From: Tolypothrix sp. PCC 7910
GTDB lineage: Bacteria; Cyanobacteriota; Cyanobacteriia; Cyanobacteriales; Nostocaceae
Assembly: GCF_011769525.1 (NCBI RefSeq)
Contig: NZ_CP050440.1
Location: 6,697,501-6,761,500 of the forward strand
DNA: 64,000 nt
Direction of reading: 5' to 3'
Shown here: piece after piece, positions 1 through 8,390 of the stretch
Layout: each line of letters opens with the position of its first letter
How positions within the stretch are numbered: the stretch's first letter is position 1
Position numbers and translations under genes: made by a program
Notes under the pieces: generated by a model
Told to the model about the DNA's origin: nothing
The model's database searches: none
What the model saw: the letters and a program-made list of their open reading frames with translations, nothing else

Positions 1-1175
1 TTAGCTCCAGTGAGAATAGCGTATTTTAGGTTAGCTTCATAAAAGTTTGCGTCTTCTAAATTAGCTTCATAAAGATTAGCTTCTTGAAGATTAGCAGTAC
101 TTAACAATACACATTCTAAGTTAGCACCAATCAATTTTGCACCTTGCAAATTACTGCCGATCAGGTTGGCTCCTAACAGGTTACATCCTTCTAAATTTGC
201 TCCTTCTAAATTGGTGTCGCATAGGATAGCTTCTTCCAAATTAGCGTTATAAAGAACAGCACCTTGCAAGTTGGCATCATACAACATTGCTCCTTGCAAA
301 TCAGCTTCATAGAGTACTGCTTTAGCTAAATTAACTTTTCTCAATACAGCTTCTTGGAGATTAGCTTCTGGAAGTATCGCCTTATGCAAGTTGGCTTCAT
401 AAAGCACTGCGCCGCAGAGATTAGCCTCAGTTAAGTTAGCTCCAGATAAATTAGCTCCTATCAAATTTACCCATTGCAAATTAGCTCCAATTAAGATGAC
501 TCCAGAAAGATTAGCTTCCATTAAGTCAGCATTACTAATATCTATATCGCGTAAATCTAGTTTTTTATTGGCTAAATCATGTTGTGCATTCCGCCTACCA
601 ATAACGGTAAGTGCTGTTTGAATATCTGTAGGCAGCTTTTCTGGTAAATTATTATCAATATCTCGACGTGCAGGAGCATTTTCTCGAATAAATGCAGCGA
701 GTATTTCCATGATTGTCCAATGGTTTTTAGGAAAATCGCGAGCAATTCTTTCTAACTCATATATTGCAGCAAATCTAGTTTCTATTTTTTCATTACCTAA
801 ATGTTTAATAGCTTGATAAAATCTTTCGGTATCTAATTCTTGGACATTTGTTTGGGTGTAATTAATACCCATTTCTACCTTTTTCTCCCACGCCATTATT
901 CCTGAAAGTATTTGTCCTAATGTACTCTGATCAATCCCTAGAGATAGCCTGGAGGTATTATAAGCATTCATGGTAATTGCCATTGCCCAAGCAAATATAG
1001 CAATAATAGCCATCACCTGAGTTACTGCTGCTATTTTTTCCTCAGTTGGTAGTCCATGAAGACTAAAAAAGAATAGAAGAATTAAAATTAATGAGAGAAT
1101 AAATATAACTGTGATAGATAGCACCAAACTAGTGAGTCCATTAGTCTTGATCAAAGACATCTCATTAGTCTTCAT
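1..1175 (-). CDS. Pentapeptide-repeat membrane protein, 3' end cut by window edge
   Basis: The reverse strand is open from an ATG at 1175 to the first base of the window, so the C-terminus and stop are missing. AAGGAG lies six bases before this ATG, which decides the start. The N-terminus has two hydrophobic segments (about residues 13-37 and 50-72). Next comes a helical block ending in HWTIMEILAAFIRENAP, a signature shared with the neighbour at 1504. From about residue 200 the protein is a run of pentapeptide repeats of the A(N/D)Lxx type, which fold as a right-handed quadrilateral beta-helix. The family is abundant in cyanobacteria and mostly of unknown function; no substrate can be named. 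It is a diverged tandem paralogue of the next gene, same strand, 328 bases apart. The repeats are visible directly; the membrane position is inferred from hydrophobicity. Confidence 0.85.
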   Translation of the reverse strand, partial: MKTNEMSLIKTNGLTSLVLSITVIFILSLILILLFFFSLHGLPTEEKIAAVTQVMAIIAIFAWAMAITMNAYNTSRLSLGIDQSTLGQILSGIMAWEKKVEMGINYTQTNVQELDTERFYQAIKHLGNEKIETRFAAIYELERIARDFPKNHWTIMEILAAFIRENAPARRDIDNNLPEKLPTDIQTALTVIGRRNAQHDLANKKLDLRDIDISNADLMEANLSGVILIGANLQWVNLIGANLSGANLTEANLCGAVLYEANLHKAILPEANLQEAVLRKVNLAKAVLYEADLQGAMLYDANLQGAVLYNANLEEAILCDTNLEGANLEGCNLLGANLIGSNLQGAKLIGANLECVLLSTANLQEANLYEANLEDANFYEANLKYAILTGA

Positions 1176-1503
1176 CTCTGACTCCTTGTGGAATTTAGCT
1201 TATCCATACTATTATTTGTTATTACCTTTTAATACAGTAAAAACACGGACTTAATTAATCAATAAATCTGGGAATTAAAAAATCTCTATATATTTACTTA
1301 CAATGCTCTTAAAGTTAGTAACAGCAAGTCAGCAGCAGTGAACAGGTAATAGTAAGATAAATTTTTCCAATATTGGGTTTAAAACCTGTCAATGTATTGA
1401 TGAAATTTTAGAAAAACTTCTGTAATTAAGTGCAATAAAAATTGCTTTGTTTAATCTTTAAATAGCAAAATCTGCCAAGATCACCAATTAATAGCAGGTG
1501 AAC
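1176..1503. other. Intergenic region between the two pentapeptide genes
   Basis: This is 328 bases of AT-rich sequence with no open frame of note, RNA gene or clear inverted repeat. It must hold the promoter of the gene ending at position 1 unless both paralogues share a transcript. Confidence 0.4.
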
Positions 1504-2973
1504 TTAACCGGATTGTCGCCAATGTGTTGGAGCTTCCACATAATCTGGTAAGCGAGTTGTGCGATCGCCAACTGCCATTGTAATTTGTTGTAACTCTAAG
1601 TTTTTTGCACCTGTCAAAATTGCACCTTCTAAATTGACATCACAGAGATTTGCGTCTAAAAAGTTAGCTCCCATGAGATTTGCGCCATGCAGATTGGCTT
1701 CATAGAGCATTGCTTTAGCAAGGTTAGCTCCGATCAGGTTCGCTTGATAGAGGTCAGCTTCCGCTAAACTAGCTTCTGAAAGATTGGCAAAAAATATCTC
1801 TGTCTGCTGGAGTTTGGCTGCATTGAGGTTAGCGCCACAGAGATTGGCTCCATTTAAGTTGGCTCCATGCAGATTCGCTCCAATTAACCCTGTTAATTGC
1901 AGGTTAGCTTTACCAAGCTTTGCGCCTTGCAAGTTAGCTAAAAATAACTTAGCTCCAGCCAGGTTAGCAACTTTTAGGGTTGCTTGTTGTAAGTTAGCTT
2001 TATAAAGATTTGCGCCTTGCAAGTTAGCGGCGCGTAGACTTGCACTTGTAAGGTTAGCACCACGTAGATTGGCTCCACCTAAGTTGGCGCGATTGAGGTT
2101 TACCCAAGAAAGGTTAGCTCCACGTAGGTTAGCTTTGAACAAATTAGCTTCATAAAGGATAGATCTGGAGAGTTTTGCACTACTCAAGTTAGCATTAGCT
2201 AAATTAGCTCCGCGCAAATCTGCATTAGATAAATTAGCTCCACGCAAATCTACTCTTTCCAAATTCGCGCCTAGTAAGTCTGCGCGCCTCATATCTGTGT
2301 TGCGTAAATCTAGTGTTTGATTAACTTTGTCTTCTAAATAATTACGTCTACCGATGACTGTCAACGCCACTTGTATATCTGTGCGAATTTTTGGTAACTC
2401 ATCATGATGGTTGGGGACAAATTGCTGCGTACGATAGCTTTCTCGCTTTTGCTGTTCATAATTTAGGACTGCTGTATCTTCTTCTGTTGGTTGCTCTCCC
2501 TCACCGACAGGAGCATTCTCGCGGATAAAAGCCGTGAGGATTTCCATAATTGTCCAGTGTTCCGTCGGAAATTCCTGCGCGACTCTTTCTAAAGCATAAA
2601 TTGCACCTGTACGAGTTTCAGGTTTCTGATGTCCTAACTGTGCAATTGCTGTCATAAAGCGTTCTGCAATTAGCCGATCTTGACTTAGTTTGGCATTTTG
2701 AATGCCAATTTCAACGCTTTTTTCCGCCGCGATCGCACTTTTCTGCAAAGCTTGAGCACGCTTTGCGCCGTAATAAGCATTAATGATTAATCCTATTCCT
2801 AGGAAAATAATTGCAGTAGTAGCTAATGCTTGAATTGTATATTCTATTTGTTGTGGAACAGACAATCCTCTAATTTGGGACAATGCAAAGATAATTAAAC
2901 TCAATAAGAGAGCAAATATAACTGTAATAACTATCAACCAATTCAAGATTACGCCTGTCTTGTTAGCAGACAT
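1504..2973 (-). CDS. Pentapeptide-repeat membrane protein
   Basis: This is a full-length paralogue of the neighbour at position 1. It starts with two hydrophobic segments (about residues 9-34 and 46-64), followed by a helical region containing RTGAIYALERVAQEFP and HWTIMEILTAFIRENAP. About 45 pentapeptide units of the A(N/D)LxG type run from roughly residue 215 to 455. I place the start at the ATG at 2973, because MSANKTG there aligns with the N-terminus of the paralogue; a GTG at 2991 would add six residues but has a poor ribosome site. The repeat fold is a rigid beta-helix; in cyanobacteria such proteins are often membrane-tethered and uncharacterised. No function is proposed. The two genes look like a tandem duplication followed by strong divergence of the repeats. 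Confidence 0.88.
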   Translation of the reverse strand: MSANKTGVILNWLIVITVIFALLLSLIIFALSQIRGLSVPQQIEYTIQALATTAIIFLGIGLIINAYYGAKRAQALQKSAIAAEKSVEIGIQNAKLSQDRLIAERFMTAIAQLGHQKPETRTGAIYALERVAQEFPTEHWTIMEILTAFIRENAPVGEGEQPTEEDTAVLNYEQQKRESYRTQQFVPNHHDELPKIRTDIQVALTVIGRRNYLEDKVNQTLDLRNTDMRRADLLGANLERVDLRGANLSNADLRGANLANANLSSAKLSRSILYEANLFKANLRGANLSWVNLNRANLGGANLRGANLTSASLRAANLQGANLYKANLQQATLKVANLAGAKLFLANLQGAKLGKANLQLTGLIGANLHGANLNGANLCGANLNAAKLQQTEIFFANLSEASLAEADLYQANLIGANLAKAMLYEANLHGANLMGANFLDANLCDVNLEGAILTGAKNLELQQITMAVGDRTTRLPDYVEAPTHWRQSG

Positions 2974-3195
2974 TGCAGGAATATTCCTCACTACTCTGGA
3001 TTATTACTTATAGTCCGAGGATAATATAACATTTAATCACACTATACTTCTAAAAGCGTAGTTTTGCATTGATATATAAAGCCTGGGAGACTTAAGCTTA
3101 GGCTAATACAGCATTTTTACATAAATTTCTTATACAGCTAGAGTCACAATAATCTTGTGTCCTTATAGCATTCAAAATCTAAAATTTCCTCACGC

Positions 3196-4287
3196 CTAAC
3201 TCCATCCTTGCATTTCTACTAATTCCATACATAATTCATTAATTCTTTCCAAATCAGGTTTATGACGCAGAGTTGATTGAGTATAAGCAGTTTCCATCTT
3301 CGCTACCAATTCCTCTGCCATTTTCATCACCTGTTCATAAGAATAATCGCCGTGCAGAATAGCTCTTAAATCATCAACATCACCCACTATCCTTCTATCG
3401 ACAATTATTTCTCCTTGTTGCAAAATTTCTAAGCCACTGCGTAGCAACCTAATACAGTGCATACCATGCTTCAAGTCGAAACCAGACTTTCTTTCCATTT
3501 CGGCTCTAGCAGGATTTCTATTTTCTTGCCATGATAAGTATGCTTTCCATTCTCTTAAAGCAATTTGATAATTTTGGCTTTTTTGCAGTAAGCGAATAAA
3601 ATCTTTGCGGCTATTGGTTAGCTTTTGTGTATACTCTAGAGTTTCATCAGGTAAAGTATACTGTTTCAGCATTCCTTTAAAATCAATATCTGCTGTCAAC
3701 AATTGGTATAACTGTTCCGCTTCTTCTAAAAATTCAATTCTGCCTCGAATTAATAGATAGAGATATTCCAAAAATGCATTTAAATCATCTTTAACTAACG
3801 GTAGTTCATCTTCTATCCCAAAATCAGCTGGTAGTGGTTTCTTTTGCGGCGGATTTAATAACCACTTACGATGGGTTTCCATCTTCTTAATTTGGGCAAA
3901 AGCGTAACCAGAATATGTATGTTTTACTTTTTTAGATAAAAATAGTTGTTTGTGATTAATTAAATGTTCGCCAACAGGAGTAAGTACAGGATAGTTACCT
4001 AACCACAGCAATTCTAAAACATTGGGATTCGCTCCAGCTAATAACTGTAGGATTTTACGTAATTCGTAAATCACAGTATCTTGATTATTGTCCAAAAAAG
4101 AAAATATTCCCGGTTCATCCCAACCATTTTCTTTTTGTTCTATACGATCAAACCCCAGATAATACCCTTTAGGGGCGATAAACACACCCCGATAATCAAA
4201 GTCAGAATCAGGACGATTCAATCCATAGCCGTGGCTACCAGCCAAGCCAATCAGAATGCTTCTTTGTTCAACTACTATTCTTTTCAT
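3196..4287 (-). CDS. Predicted nucleotidyltransferase (COG3541 type)
   Basis: The protein of 363 residues begins with the pattern GLAGSHGYGLNRPDSDFDYRG (residues 14-34). This is the GS...G...DxD motif of the DNA polymerase beta-like nucleotidyltransferase superfamily: the Gly-Ser turn binds the nucleotide and the two Asp bind metal. The rest is mostly helical with no further recognised domain. Length and motif fit COG3541, a family of predicted nucleotidyltransferases whose substrate is not established; some members sit near RNA-repair genes, but no such neighbours occur here. The gene stands alone, with spacers to both sides, and has a HIP1 site just before its ATG. Superfamily assignment is firm and function is open. 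Confidence 0.75.
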   Translation of the reverse strand: MKRIVVEQRSILIGLAGSHGYGLNRPDSDFDYRGVFIAPKGYYLGFDRIEQKENGWDEPGIFSFLDNNQDTVIYELRKILQLLAGANPNVLELLWLGNYPVLTPVGEHLINHKQLFLSKKVKHTYSGYAFAQIKKMETHRKWLLNPPQKKPLPADFGIEDELPLVKDDLNAFLEYLYLLIRGRIEFLEEAEQLYQLLTADIDFKGMLKQYTLPDETLEYTQKLTNSRKDFIRLLQKSQNYQIALREWKAYLSWQENRNPARAEMERKSGFDLKHGMHCIRLLRSGLEILQQGEIIVDRRIVGDVDDLRAILHGDYSYEQVMKMAEELVAKMETAYTQSTLRHKPDLERINELCMELVEMQGWS

Positions 4288-4450
4288 TACATGCGATCGC
4301 AGCGACTCAACATCACTATCTTAAGCAGGATAAAGGGAAAGGGGTAAAGGTGTTTCCTATTGCCTTTTCACCTTTTCCCTTAGAAACCTTGCATAGTTCA
4401 GTTTAATCGCATCTACTTACTGAAAGTAAGTTAAATTTGTAACAAATAAT

Positions 4451-5020
4451 TTAGCGCGGCTTGTTCATCGAATCGCTTAATTGAGTACCTGTGTAAGTAG
4501 GTAACCAACCTTCTGCAGTTGTAAAATAGCGTATTGCTTTAAAATTCAAAGCAGCATTTGGGCTACACCAATGCTCAACACCAGCGGGAATCACAAGATA
4601 ATCTTGAGACTCAATTAAAAGCTGTATCTGGCTTCCATCTGGTTTGACAAAGCCAAAAATCATCTCTCCCGCCAAAACATAGATGGGTTCAGTAGCAGTA
4701 TGGGTGTGATAACGGTTGTAAGTTGCAATTAGTGTCTCAAGATGAGGCGAACCTGGATGCACATTCAGCAAATCACACCAGAGATAGCCGTTTTCCTGTT
4801 GGAGAAACTCAAAGACACTATTATGAAGTTCTAAAATGTAGCGTTTCTCCGAATCTGTGATCGTATCTTGTTCGATTAAATGTGGAAAAAGCAACGATGT
4901 GCCCGGATCGTAGTGTTTCAAGTAAATTCCCAGTGGAGCAAGTTCACGGACTATCTCATCTAAATCACCCTCGATTGTACCGTCATCAAGCAATAGAGTA
5001 GCCATAACAGAAACACTCAT
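4451..5020 (-). CDS. Acireductone dioxygenase-like cupin
   Basis: The 189-residue protein carries a cupin core with HTHTATE (the HxHxxxE metal ligands, about residues 104-110), a GxxxFGF strand and a second-motif histidine in PAGVEHW. The stretch DLLNVHPGSPHLETLIATY before the metal motif matches the layout of acireductone dioxygenase (ARD, MtnD), which oxidises the acireductone intermediate of the methionine salvage pathway using Fe or Ni. All three histidines and the glutamate are present. No other methionine-salvage gene is nearby, so the pathway role rests on family resemblance alone. A GTT-ATG context with no strong ribosome site precedes both possible starts (5020 and 5005). It could be a related cupin of other specificity. 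Confidence 0.65.
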   Translation of the reverse strand: MSVSVMATLLLDDGTIEGDLDEIVRELAPLGIYLKHYDPGTSLLFPHLIEQDTITDSEKRYILELHNSVFEFLQQENGYLWCDLLNVHPGSPHLETLIATYNRYHTHTATEPIYVLAGEMIFGFVKPDGSQIQLLIESQDYLVIPAGVEHWCSPNAALNFKAIRYFTTAEGWLPTYTGTQLSDSMNKPR

Positions 5021-5545
5021 AACCGTTAAGAAAAGTATACTTAATTTTTTCTGAATTAGCCACTATGCCGATGGGTAAACCGGAGTTGTTTATCTAAGTT
5101 TCCTAACATCATATAGACCAGGGTGTATGAATAATTTGGTGTTGAAGAATCTCAGTAATATTTAACTTGTGTCAGGTGTAATCAGTGACACAGAAAAGCC
5201 TTGCCAGAGTTGCTGTACTCTCAGCTAAACGGTTTATTATCAAACCGACTCAACCATTGAAATCCCCAAGCATTACCACAGAACTACACTTTTGTAATAT
5301 TATTCCATCAATAGTAATTATTGAAATTATCAATAGTATTGACTGCTAATTATTTCAAAAAATAGGATTTACTATAATTTAATACTTGCGATTAAACTTC
5401 TGCTTTGGTAAGTCAATTCAGTGAATATCTGAACTGAAAAAATTTAGATTTAGCAAACCGTATTTGTTAGTTTAAATTTACTTATCAATGGCATTACAAC
5501 ATCGCGATTAAGTTTTTCATACTTCATATATATTGGGAGCTTATC
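5021..5545. promoter_or_regulatory. AT-rich region upstream of the porin gene
   Basis: These 525 bases lie between divergent genes and must contain both promoters. Several AATTATTGAAATTATC-like partial palindromes occur near 5310-5340 but none matches a Fur box well enough to claim. GGGAGC lies 7 bases before the porin ATG. No open frame is visible. Confidence 0.35.
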
Positions 5546-7444
5546 ATGAAAAGATATCTACTAGCTTCTGCTGGTGGAGCAGGTCTGCTATGGGTATTTT
5601 GCGGTTTATTACCCGTCAAAGCGCTGAGTATTTTAGAGCGCACAAATACAAATTTAGCCCCGGAAGCGGATGGTAGTAGCTATCAAGAAACTGATGTTCA
5701 TGATAGTAATGCAGCCAATAATGTTGCTAGTAAATTGATAATAGCTGATACTACTAATAAAAACGAAAGAAATGAAGATTTAGGTAATAATTCTGCTGCT
5801 AATTCTTCACCACCAGTCACAGCACAAGCGCAAAATTTATCTCAACCATCAAATGCGCTTGCTCAAGTAACATCTGTATCCCAGCTCTCTGATGTCCAAC
5901 CAACTGATTGGGCATTTCAAGCACTACAATCTTTAGTTGAGCGTTATGGTTGTATTGCTGGTTATCCCAATAGCACCTATCGCGGTAATCGAGCGATGAC
6001 TCGCTATGAATTTGCAGCGGGCTTAAATGCTTGTTTAGAACGAGTCAACGAACTAATCGCTACTGCAACTACTGATTTGGTCAAAAAAGAAGATTTAGCC
6101 ACCTTGCAAAAGCTGCAAGAGCAATTTTCTGCAGAATTGGCAACATTGCGGGGTCGAGTTGATTCTCTAGAAGCGCGCACAGCAGAACTGGAAGCCAATC
6201 AGTTTTCTACAACCACCAAACTCAATGGTGAGGCCATTATCGCTGCTGTGGGAGCTAGCGGTGGGGCTCCTGGTACAAGTGACCCGAATATCATGTTAGT
6301 CAACAGGGTGCGGTTAAACCTGACCACTAGCTTTACAGGTAAAGATTTATTAATTACAGGTTTGCAAGCGCATAATTTTTTAGGTGGAGCTACTGGTGAA
6401 GGTAGTTTGCAAAATAGTTTGGGATTAGCTTCACCGATATTGAGTTCTAGTAGTGCGCGTACCAGTTTTGAACCGCAGTTTCCTGGGCTGAACGTTAAGG
6501 ACTTGTCAAGTGTTAGCGCGAACAGTTTACAGCTTTATAAATTGCTGTATATTTTTCCTGTCAGCAATAAATTAACTTTATTTGCGGGAACTGCGGCGGA
6601 AACATCTGATGCTTTTCCCACCATTACGCCTTTTTATGGTGAGGGACAAGAATCAATTTCTCGGTTTGCTAGCCTAAATCCAGTGTTACGTGTCTCTGGT
6701 GGAACTTCGGGTTCTGGTTTAGCATCGGCGGCGGGATTTATTTTTAATATTTCCCCTAATCTGGATTTCAGAGCTTTATACGGTAGCGTCAATGCCAACT
6801 TACCTGCAAAATCTGCCGCTGAAGCACTCCCAGGAGTCTCTACTACACCTTTGGGTTCTGGTTTGTTTAGTGGTAGTAATGTCATAGCTGCACAGTTAAC
6901 TTTCAAGCCTAGCCGTAGTATAGACATTGGCTTGAACTACTCTCACAGCTATCACGAAATCAATATTTTAGGTACCGGATTAATTAGTGGTGACATTGGC
7001 GCTTTAGCTGGTGTGGCTGCGGGAACACCAGTCACTCTCAACTCTGTGGGTGGTACAGTAACATGGCAATTTTCTCCCAAAATAGCCTTCTCGGGCTACG
7101 GCGCAGCACTATTTGTTGATGATTCATCTAATAGTGTCAATGCTGCTACTACTTTTACCAGTTGGATGGTGGGAGTTCATTTTAAAGACTTATTCAACGC
7201 TGGAAATACTGCGGGTATTATTTTTGGTCAGCCACTTTTTCGTGCTGATGCTAGTGGTGCTGCTGTACTTACCCCAGCAGGGGAAAATCGGGCTACGCCT
7301 TACCATTTAGAAGCGTATTATCGCTTTAAAGTTAGTGACAATATTAGCATTACCCCTGGTGCATTTGTTTTATTTAACCCAGAGGGTAACAGTAGAAATG
7401 AAACTACAACTGTAGGTGTACTTCGTACTACTTTTACGTTTTAA
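5546..7444 (+). CDS. Cyanobacterial SLH/OprB-type outer-membrane porin (iron-uptake porin family)
   Basis: This 632-residue protein is a typical cyanobacterial major porin. Residues 1-26 form a signal peptide ending near VKA. A low-complexity Asn/Ser linker follows. Residues 112-167 are one SLH domain (QLSDVQPTDWAFQAL, then RYEFAAGLNACL) that binds peptidoglycan or its attached polymer. A coiled-coil stretch covers about 175-215, and a long OprB-like beta-barrel runs to the C-terminus, which ends in alternating residues and a final Phe as outer-membrane proteins do. The family forms the main diffusion channels of the cyanobacterial outer membrane for inorganic ions and small solutes; several members are annotated as iron-uptake porins, which cannot be tested here. 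A hairpin follows the stop codon, and the gene is monocistronic. Confidence 0.9.
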   Translation: MKRYLLASAGGAGLLWVFCGLLPVKALSILERTNTNLAPEADGSSYQETDVHDSNAANNVASKLIIADTTNKNERNEDLGNNSAANSSPPVTAQAQNLSQPSNALAQVTSVSQLSDVQPTDWAFQALQSLVERYGCIAGYPNSTYRGNRAMTRYEFAAGLNACLERVNELIATATTDLVKKEDLATLQKLQEQFSAELATLRGRVDSLEARTAELEANQFSTTTKLNGEAIIAAVGASGGAPGTSDPNIMLVNRVRLNLTTSFTGKDLLITGLQAHNFLGGATGEGSLQNSLGLASPILSSSSARTSFEPQFPGLNVKDLSSVSANSLQLYKLLYIFPVSNKLTLFAGTAAETSDAFPTITPFYGEGQESISRFASLNPVLRVSGGTSGSGLASAAGFIFNISPNLDFRALYGSVNANLPAKSAAEALPGVSTTPLGSGLFSGSNVIAAQLTFKPSRSIDIGLNYSHSYHEINILGTGLISGDIGALAGVAAGTPVTLNSVGGTVTWQFSPKIAFSGYGAALFVDDSSNSVNAATTFTSWMVGVHFKDLFNAGNTAGIIFGQPLFRADASGAAVLTPAGENRATPYHLEAYYRFKVSDNISITPGAFVLFNPEGNSRNETTTVGVLRTTFTF

Positions 7445-7511
7445 AGACAATTGGAGTGGCTGACAAGTAGAGCTTTTTAACAGGTTCCCGATAGGGGAAT
7501 TTTAAATAAAA

Positions 7512-7541
7512 AATCTCCCATCAATTTTGATGGTGGAGGAG
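7512..7541 (+). terminator. Hairpin after the porin gene
   Basis: CTCCCATCA and TGATGGTGGAG form an imperfect stem around an ATTT loop. There is no T-run on the plus strand, so it may serve as an RNA 3' end stabiliser rather than a classic terminator. Confidence 0.4.
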
Positions 7542-7753
7542 CAGGGGTAAGGTGAAAGTGTTTTTGATTTGGTGAAATTGGATAATTTATTGTTCCGATT
7601 TTTCTAAAACCATCAAACTACATTTGCTAAAGTTTTGTGAAGTATTTTTTTATTAGTTAATCTCTGCTTGAATGCATAGTAATTAAGTTAAGATATATTT
7701 CACAAATCGCAACTTAATTAAAGTACGAGCGCTCTTTCATTCTTGTGATTAAT

Positions 7754-8230
7754 TTAGGTAATTGAAGAATCACCCTGCTCTTCCTTATGAGAGCCATTCC
7801 TGTCTTTTTTAATACTTTCTTCTAAAGCTTGAATTTGTTCGCGGCGGGCTTCCAGTTCCAACGAACGACGGGCTAAATCTTGATTTTGCAAGGTTAGGGC
7901 TTGTCGCCAATGTTCTGCGCGTTCGGTTTCCTGTTGTAAAAAATCTGGGGTTACACCAGTGGAAAGGTAAGCTTGTACCAGATATAGTACCCAACTGGTG
8001 GCATCTTCTAATCTTTCAATATCACCTGTAGATGAAAGTTCCACCAACACCAGCAATTTCTCGCTCATGGCGTTTCCCTTTCCTAAAAGAATCACCGCCT
8101 CTTCAGGGATAATTGCCCAAAGATTTTCGGCTTCTTGACGGGCCAATAAGCGCAACTGATACTGTTCTAAAAATTCGTTTTTATTTACCTGGGCTAGATA
8201 TCGCATGACTGTCGCTTGACTCCAATTCAA
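7754..8230 (-). CDS. Conserved-type hypothetical protein with C-terminal coiled coil
   Basis: This 158-residue soluble protein has no recognised catalytic motif. The N-terminal two thirds are predicted helical and rich in Leu/Glu (NWSQATVMRYLAQV, then EEAVILLGKGNAMSEKLLVLVEL). The last 50 residues, from about 105, are a charged coiled coil (ERAEHWRQALTLQNQDLAR and onward) ending in a disordered tail. It lies 131 bases after valS on the same strand, so it could be read through from valS, but no conserved functional link is evident. I do not recognise the family. Confidence 0.6.
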   Translation of the reverse strand: MNWSQATVMRYLAQVNKNEFLEQYQLRLLARQEAENLWAIIPEEAVILLGKGNAMSEKLLVLVELSSTGDIERLEDATSWVLYLVQAYLSTGVTPDFLQQETERAEHWRQALTLQNQDLARRSLELEARREQIQALEESIKKDRNGSHKEEQGDSSIT

Positions 8231-8350
8231 AAACTCAAAATTAATTTTTGATTTTTGATTTTTAATTTTTGATGTTCTGGGGTTGTTTCAATAGTAATGG
8301 GTAAGTTGAAAAAAATTACCCATTACTTTATTGCAGTTATGCTAAACCAC

Positions 8351-8390
8351 GCAGGCGATGCCTACAGCAACGCCTGAAGGCGTACGCGTA
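8351..8390. repeat. Small palindromic repeat overlapping the valS stop codon
   Basis: The segment GCAGGCGATGCCTACAGCAA followed by CGCCTGAAGGCGTACGCG is of the short GC-rich, CGCC/GGCG-containing type scattered in Nostocales genomes (compare GCGTAGGCGTAGCC at 50639). It supplies the last codons and the stop of valS. Confidence 0.55.

Noticed and set aside
1784-2005. Plus-strand open frame inside the pentapeptide gene
   Set aside because: It is the antisense shadow of the regular pentapeptide repeats, which keep other frames open.
4331-4382. Terminator between the nucleotidyltransferase gene start and the cupin gene
   Set aside because: AAGGGAAAGGGGTAAAGGTG and CACCTTTTCCCTT pair only with a bulge and no T-run, and lie upstream of one gene; they are common purine-rich filler.
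5290-5350. Fur box upstream of the iron-uptake-type porin
   Set aside because: AATTATTGAAATTATC partly resembles the motif but mismatches are too many in this AT-rich region.
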